Assembly (NCBI RefSeq): GCF_000337835.1
Contig: NZ_AOLM01000020.1
Coordinates: forward strand, 1 to 64,000
DNA length: 64,000 nt
From: Haloferax sulfurifontis ATCC BAA-897
Lineage (GTDB): Archaea > Halobacteriota > Halobacteria > Halobacteriales > Haloferacaceae
Direction: 5' to 3'
Below, in pieces: positions 60,108 to 64,000 of the stretch. The notes under the pieces are model-generated. The model had not been told where the DNA came from. It saw nothing but the letters and a program-made list of their open reading frames with translations, and searched no databases. The translations under genes and the position numbers were made by a program. Position 1 is the stretch's first letter; every line of letters starts with the position of its first letter.

Positions 60108-61292
60108 ATGCACGGAGTCGAGGGGGTCGCCGACGCGTCGGCCGCAGTAGGCGGGGCGCTGACCGCTGTGAGCCACCTCGCGGTCGCCCCGCTCCAGTCC
60201 ACGGCGCTCACGCCGCCGACGTTCGTGCCGGAGTACCTCCTGTTCCCGGGGTGGCGAATCATCGTCGCGCTCGTCATCGCCGCCCTGTCGGTCGGGCTCT
60301 CGAAGTACGTCGTCCGCCTGCTCGGTCGGCCGGTCGCCCGGCAGTTCCGCCGTCAGAGCGTCGCCCAGACCGTGCTTCGAATCGTTCGCCTCGCCATCGT
60401 TCTCGTCGGCGTCGGCGTCGGGGCGAACGTCCTCGGCCTCGAACTCGGCGACATCGTCCTCTCGGTGACGGTGTTTTCGGCGGTGCTCGGTATCGTCCTC
60501 GCGCCCATCGTCGGGAGCATCATCAACGGGGTGTTCGTCCTCTCGGACCAGCCGTTCGAAATCGGCGACATGATAGAGCTCGACGACGGCACGAAGGGCT
60601 TCATCGACGAGATAACCCTGAGCTACACGAAGATATTCACCCTCGACAACACCTTTCTCGTGATGTCGAACTCGAACATCCGCGACCGCGACGTCATCAA
60701 CTACTCCGCGGAGGACGAGCGGACCCGCCTGTCGCTCGACGTGCTCGTCACCTACGAGTCCGACATCGACGCCGCCCGCGACCTCGTCGAGCGCGCCGCC
60801 CGCGACTGCGATTCGGTGGTCGAAGGCGGCCCCGACATCCGCATCGGGAGCGCCCGCTACCCGGCGAAGCCGACCGCCTACATCAACTCCTACGCCGACA
60901 ACGGCGTCCTCCTGCGGCTCCGCTACTGGGCGCTGAAACCGTACAAAATCGGCCGCATCCAGTCGGAGGTCCAGACGCGGCTCTGGACGCTCGTCGAGGA
61001 GTCCGAGGCGACCGTCGAGTTCGCCTACCCGCACACCCACCTCGTCTTCGACGAGACCAGCGGGAGCCTGCACGTCACCAGCGACGAGGCCGCGAACCGG
61101 CGTCACGCCACCGCGTCGCCGGCCCCGGGAGCGCCCGTCCAGTCGGTCTCTGACGGCGAAGGCGCTGAAGCCCCGGTCGATGCGACCGACGCGGCCGACG
61201 TGAGCAACGGGGGCGACCCGGCCGATACCCCGAGTTCGGCGGACGCGGAGCCAACAGACAACGATTCGACAGACGCCACCGGCGGCGACTGA
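60108..61292 (+). CDS. mscS: MscS-family mechanosensitive channel, second copy
   Basis: A 394-residue protein with four N-terminal membrane segments and the MscS beta domain (DQPFEIGDMIELDDGTKGFIDEI). The C-terminal 55 residues are acidic and Ala/Asp-rich. It differs substantially from the homologue at 5025, so the two are not recent duplicates. Same role in osmotic release. Confidence 0.88.
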   Translation: MHGVEGVADASAAVGGALTAVSHLAVAPLQSTALTPPTFVPEYLLFPGWRIIVALVIAALSVGLSKYVVRLLGRPVARQFRRQSVAQTVLRIVRLAIVLVGVGVGANVLGLELGDIVLSVTVFSAVLGIVLAPIVGSIINGVFVLSDQPFEIGDMIELDDGTKGFIDEITLSYTKIFTLDNTFLVMSNSNIRDRDVINYSAEDERTRLSLDVLVTYESDIDAARDLVERAARDCDSVVEGGPDIRIGSARYPAKPTAYINSYADNGVLLRLRYWALKPYKIGRIQSEVQTRLWTLVEESEATVEFAYPHTHLVFDETSGSLHVTSDEAANRRHATASPAPGAPVQSVSDGEGAEAPVDATDAADVSNGGDPADTPSSADAEPTDNDSTDATGGD

Positions 61293-61377
61293 CCGGGAAG
61301 CCCCCGAGACGGTCGGCACTGGGGCGGCGTCGAAAACGGAAACCCGAACCCGAACCCGAGAGCCGAGCGTCGCCGGC

Positions 61378-61785
61378 TCAGTCGTCCGCGCGGACGGTGA
61401 TGACCGTGCAGTCGAGCTTTTCGCGGAGGAACACGTCGATGTCGGGGTCGTCGAGGAACCGCCGGAGCATCCGCCGCCAGCGGCTCGCCTGTTTCGACCC
61501 GATGACGACGATGTCGGCCTCCTCGGCGGCGACCTCTTCGAGAATCGTCTCCTCGACGAGGAAGCCCCGGCGGACGACGTAGCGCGCGCGGACGAGCGGG
61601 CCGAACTCGGCTTCGACCGCCCGCTTGAGTTCGGTTCGCGTCACGCCGCGGTTCGACTGGTAGAGGTCGACGTGGAGGACCGTCAGTTCGGCGTCGCGCT
61701 CTCTCGCGACGCGGACGGCCTCGTCGAGCGTCGCCCGGGAGTGCTTCGAGAGGGGGTACCGAACCGGGACCACGACCCGTGTCAT
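61378..61785 (-). CDS. Universal stress protein, UspA family
   Basis: A 135-residue UspA-fold protein starting MTRVVVPVRYPLSKHSRATL. The nucleotide-binding region reads VIGSKQASRWRRMLRRF near residue 95, where the usual ATP-binding Gly-2x-Gly-9x-Gly-Ser/Thr pattern is not evident. It may be a non-ATP-binding form. Its role in stress response is a family guess. Convergent with the MscS gene. Confidence 0.82.
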   Translation of the reverse strand: MTRVVVPVRYPLSKHSRATLDEAVRVARERDAELTVLHVDLYQSNRGVTRTELKRAVEAEFGPLVRARYVVRRGFLVEETILEEVAAEEADIVVIGSKQASRWRRMLRRFLDDPDIDVFLREKLDCTVITVRADD

Positions 61786-61888
61786 ACTCCGAAGCCACTC
61801 GCCGGGCGTGCGTGAACCTTTCCCTCTCGGACGGGTTCGCCGGCGGCCGCGTCGTCGTTGCCCCCGTTTCTCCCTTCCCCTCGCCGCC

Positions 61889-63268
61889 TCAGTCGTCGGC
61901 GCGGCTGGCCGACCGGCGCTCGATGCGGCCCTCGACGGCGGCGTCGAACCCGACTTCGCGGGCGTACCGCGCCAGCGCGTCGTGTTGAATCTGGAACTCG
62001 CCGACGCGGTGGGCCTGCGTGATGGCCGGGAACTCCTGCGTGCTGTGGAGCAGGTAGTCGCTCGTGGCGACGGTGTAGCGCGCCTCCGGGTCGATCGGCT
62101 CGCCGCCGACGAACGCCCCGACGACCTCGTCGCGGTCGTCGTCCCAGACGATGCGCGCGCCGCTGACGTGGGCGTGCCACCAGTCGGGTTCGCCGAAGCC
62201 CATCTCGGCCCCGCGGGCGGCCCCGAACGCCGCGAGCAACTCCGTGCCGGTCACCTCGGCGACGACGAGGTGCTCCTCGAAGGGGACGAGGCTCACGAGG
62301 TCGGCGTGGCTCACGTCGGGGCCGACGGGCGGGCCGGAGCGGATGCCGCCGCTGTTCTGGAGTCCCACGTCCGCGCCGGTCGCCCAGCGGTAGGCGTCGG
62401 CGATGGCGTTGCCGACGCGGCACTCGCCGGCCGCGACGGTCTCCTCGGCGCGGTCCATCGGGCGGTCGATGCGGCAGAGCACCTCGTCGAGCCCGGCGGC
62501 GTCGACTCGCCCCTCCAGCGCCGCCACCAGTCCCTCGTCGGGTCGGTACTCGGCGGTCCGGTGGCGGACCGTCTCGATTCGGTCGGCGGCGACGCGGACC
62601 TCCCAGACGACGTGGCCGTTCGCGCCGGGGCGGACGATTGGCACGCCGTCGACCACGTCGTCGCGCTCGGCGTGGACGTGACCGCCGAGGACGAGGTCCA
62701 CGTCGCACCGGGCGACGAGTTCGTCGTCGCCGCTCCCGAGGTGCGAGAGCGCCACGACGAGGTCCGCGCCGTCGGCCCTGAGCGCGTCGGCGGCGTCTGA
62801 CGCGACCGCGTAGGGGTCGGCGAAGTCGAGGTCGGTCGCCTCGGGGTTGATAGAGCCGGTCGCGGGGTCGGTGACGCCGAAGAACCCGAGCGTCAGGCCG
62901 TCTATCTCGCGGGTCGTCCGCGGGACGCTTCCCTCGGCGGCGGCGAACCGACCGCCGCCCTCGCCGCGGACGTTGCTCGTGACCCACGTCGGCCGGCTCG
63001 CGGCGACGAGTTCCCGGGTCCGGGTGGCCCCGTAGTCGAAGTCGTGGTTGCCGAACGTCTCGAGGTCGGCGTCCACGGCGTCGTAGAAGTCGAGCGCCTG
63101 CCCGCCGCGCTCGACGAGAGAAAGGACGCCCGGCGCGGTGTTGTCGCCGGTGCCGACCACGAGGGTGTCGTCGCCGTCGAGGGCGCGGACACAGCCCGCG
63201 AGACGGCCGGCGCGCTCGGTGTCGTCGAAGACGTTCTCGATGTCGGAGTAGTGGAGGAGCCGAGGCAT
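61889..63268 (-). CDS. 5'-nucleotidase / metallophosphoesterase
   Basis: A 459-residue protein. The N-terminal calcineurin-like domain has metal motifs GTGDNTAP, GNHDFDYG, SHLGSGDDE and GGHVHAE. The first family motif, usually DxH, is DIE here (HYSDIENVFDD), so one metal ligand is changed. The C-terminal 5'-nucleotidase domain has the IADAYRWATGADVGLQNSGGIRSG motif. No signal peptide is seen, so it is probably cytoplasmic. It hydrolyses nucleoside monophosphates or cyclic nucleotides. Confidence 0.85.
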   Translation of the reverse strand: MPRLLHYSDIENVFDDTERAGRLAGCVRALDGDDTLVVGTGDNTAPGVLSLVERGGQALDFYDAVDADLETFGNHDFDYGATRTRELVAASRPTWVTSNVRGEGGGRFAAAEGSVPRTTREIDGLTLGFFGVTDPATGSINPEATDLDFADPYAVASDAADALRADGADLVVALSHLGSGDDELVARCDVDLVLGGHVHAERDDVVDGVPIVRPGANGHVVWEVRVAADRIETVRHRTAEYRPDEGLVAALEGRVDAAGLDEVLCRIDRPMDRAEETVAAGECRVGNAIADAYRWATGADVGLQNSGGIRSGPPVGPDVSHADLVSLVPFEEHLVVAEVTGTELLAAFGAARGAEMGFGEPDWWHAHVSGARIVWDDDRDEVVGAFVGGEPIDPEARYTVATSDYLLHSTQEFPAITQAHRVGEFQIQHDALARYAREVGFDAAVEGRIERRSASRADD

Positions 63269-63332
63269 TCGCTTCTCGAATGTGGCGGTGCGGGCGGATA
63301 AGAAGCCGTCGGGACGGCCCGCGACGTCGACG

Positions 63333-63361
63333 CGGACCGAACCGAATCGGACCGAACCGAA
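63333..63361. repeat. Tandem 14-bp direct repeat
   Basis: Two perfect copies of CGGACCGAACCGAA, separated by a single T, lie in the gap between the 5'-nucleotidase start and the dodecin stop. They could be a regulatory site for the nucleotidase or simple slippage. Confidence 0.6.
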
Positions 63362-63374
63362 ACGGTTGCCGCGG

Positions 63375-63587
63375 TTACTCGCCGCCTTCTCCTTCGAGTT
63401 CGAACGCGACTTCGACCTCGGCTTGGTACTCCCGCGTCTCGACGGACGCGAGTTCGACGCCGAGCTCCTTTACTTCGACCCAGTGGACGCCCGCGAGCGT
63501 CTCCTCCGCGCGGTTAATCGCGTCGTCGACGGCGGCGTCGAAACTCTCTGCACTCCGACCGACGAGGGTGATTTTCTTGAACACCAT
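63375..63587 (-). CDS. Dodecin (flavin-binding)
   Basis: A 70-residue protein of normal dodecin length, starting [20 protein letters not shown]. The core segment [15 protein letters not shown] contains the tryptophan that stacks on flavin. It forms a dodecameric storage shell for riboflavin or FMN, well described in Halobacterium. A TATA-like gattatttg on the minus strand 27 nt upstream supports the ATG. Confidence 0.93.
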   Translation of the reverse strand: MVFKKITLVGRSAESFDAAVDDAINRAEETLAGVHWVEVKELGVELASVETREYQAEVEVAFELEGEGGE

Positions 63588-63649
63588 CTCGTCGGACCCT
63601 TCGTCTTACTATCACAAATAATCGTCCCCGGCTCGGCGACTCGGCGACG

Positions 63650-63705
63650 GGGAGGTCGGGGCGGTTGGAGCGGTCGGGGCGGTCGGGGCGGTCGGAGCGA
63701 CCCCC
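63650..63705. repeat. Simple G-rich repeat
   Basis: Repeated units of GGTCGGGGC or GGTCGGAGC lie between dodecin and the truncated gene at the window end. Likely replication slippage; the plus-strand G-runs could form a quadruplex. Confidence 0.6.
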
Positions 63706-63723
63706 GACGCGCCGTCGCGGGAC

Positions 63724-64000
63724 TCACTCGTCGGGGCGGTACGGGCGCGCGGTCTCGGCCCACGCCGCGACGAGCGTCCGCCCCCACGCCACGGCCGAGG
63801 GGTCGTAGCTCACGACCAGCGCCTCGGGGCCGCCCATGTGGTCGTAGACGACGAGCGTGACCGAGGCCGTCGTCGGGCGGTTCATCACCACGACGCCGAA
63901 CTCCGGTTCGTCGTCGACCGCGGACACGCGGACGCCGGCGTCGACTATGGCGTCGAGGCCGTCGGGATAACGGTTCGAGAGCCAGTCGAGCGACTCCGCG
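63724..64000 (-). CDS. C-terminal part of a probable transcriptional regulator (FilR1-like)
   Basis: The gene runs off the window; 91 codons are visible. The visible sequence, AESLDWLSNRYPDGLDAIVD at its upstream end through ALVVSYDPSAVAWGRTLVAAW, resembles the C-terminal FilR1-type output domain of haloarchaeal winged-helix regulators. The DNA-binding half would lie outside. The assignment rests on pattern similarity only. Confidence 0.45.
   Translation of the reverse strand, partial: AESLDWLSNRYPDGLDAIVDAGVRVSAVDDEPEFGVVVMNRPTTASVTLVVYDHMGGPEALVVSYDPSAVAWGRTLVAAWAETARPYRPDE

Overview
The window is a GC-rich (roughly two-thirds G+C) stretch of haloarchaeal chromosome. The encoded proteins are strongly acidic. 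Most genes have a TATA-like box about 27 nt upstream of the start codon, so their mRNAs should be leaderless. Genes for archaeal-type translation, transcription and replication proteins are dense (aEF-1beta, RpoF, L7Ae, S28e, Lsm, GINS, PriS, Cdc48, MBF1). Gene content and a 59-residue zinc-finger micro-protein that I recognise from memory point to Haloferax, very close to H. volcanii. No database was searched. It looks like core chromosome: I see no insertion sequence, integrase, plasmid origin or CRISPR array.

Layout. 1-5 kb: end of a TctA-type transporter, the zinc-finger micro-protein with aEF-1beta, a cystathionine synthase/lyase, then L21e-RpoF-DUF655-KsgA. 5-9 kb: an MscS channel, a HemK/Mtq2 methyltransferase, and a pair of MetE-like proteins of which only the second keeps the zinc ligands. 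9.9-14 kb: L7Ae-S28e-L24e-Ndk (minus strand, long structured leader) divergent from TmcA. 14-20 kb: a GNAT protein and an electron-transfer-flavoprotein cluster (EtfB, EtfA with a duplicated N-terminal helical motif, FixC with a FixX-like tail, and a ferredoxin). 20-27 kb: DUF456, cyclase, GltX, IdsA, RNase J, Lsm-L37e. 27-32 kb: PurF, a highly structured intergenic segment, DUF420, tRNA-Leu(GAG), MBF1, AlaX, acyl-CoA dehydrogenase.

33-44 kb: HAD hydrolase, small membrane and zinc proteins, RtcB and archease, a sugar isomerase/oxidoreductase pair separated by a vestigial duplicated gene start, an eIF-2B-like protein, a pilin, PanB and a hydrolase. 44-50 kb: a small Hsp20-like protein abutting Cdc48, then Bcp-GINS-PriS on the minus strand and an aldo/keto reductase. 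50.8-59 kb: a complete sugar-type ABC importer (Tat-exported lipoprotein, two permeases, ATPase), a 67-residue membrane protein, a second Gfo/Idh oxidoreductase, a zinc-ribbon membrane protein and a TrmB regulator with a good match to the known TrmB box just upstream of its own promoter. 59-64 kb: PAC2 protein, second MscS channel, UspA, 5'-nucleotidase, dodecin and a truncated gene at the window edge.

The items I consider most worth following are: the inverted-repeat-rich region at 28.69-28.89 kb with its own TATA box (candidate non-coding RNA); the vestigial duplicated gene start at 38.83 kb; the TrmB box at 59.18 kb; the structured L7Ae leader; the degenerate MetE partner; and two short tandem motifs inside EtfA and GINS.
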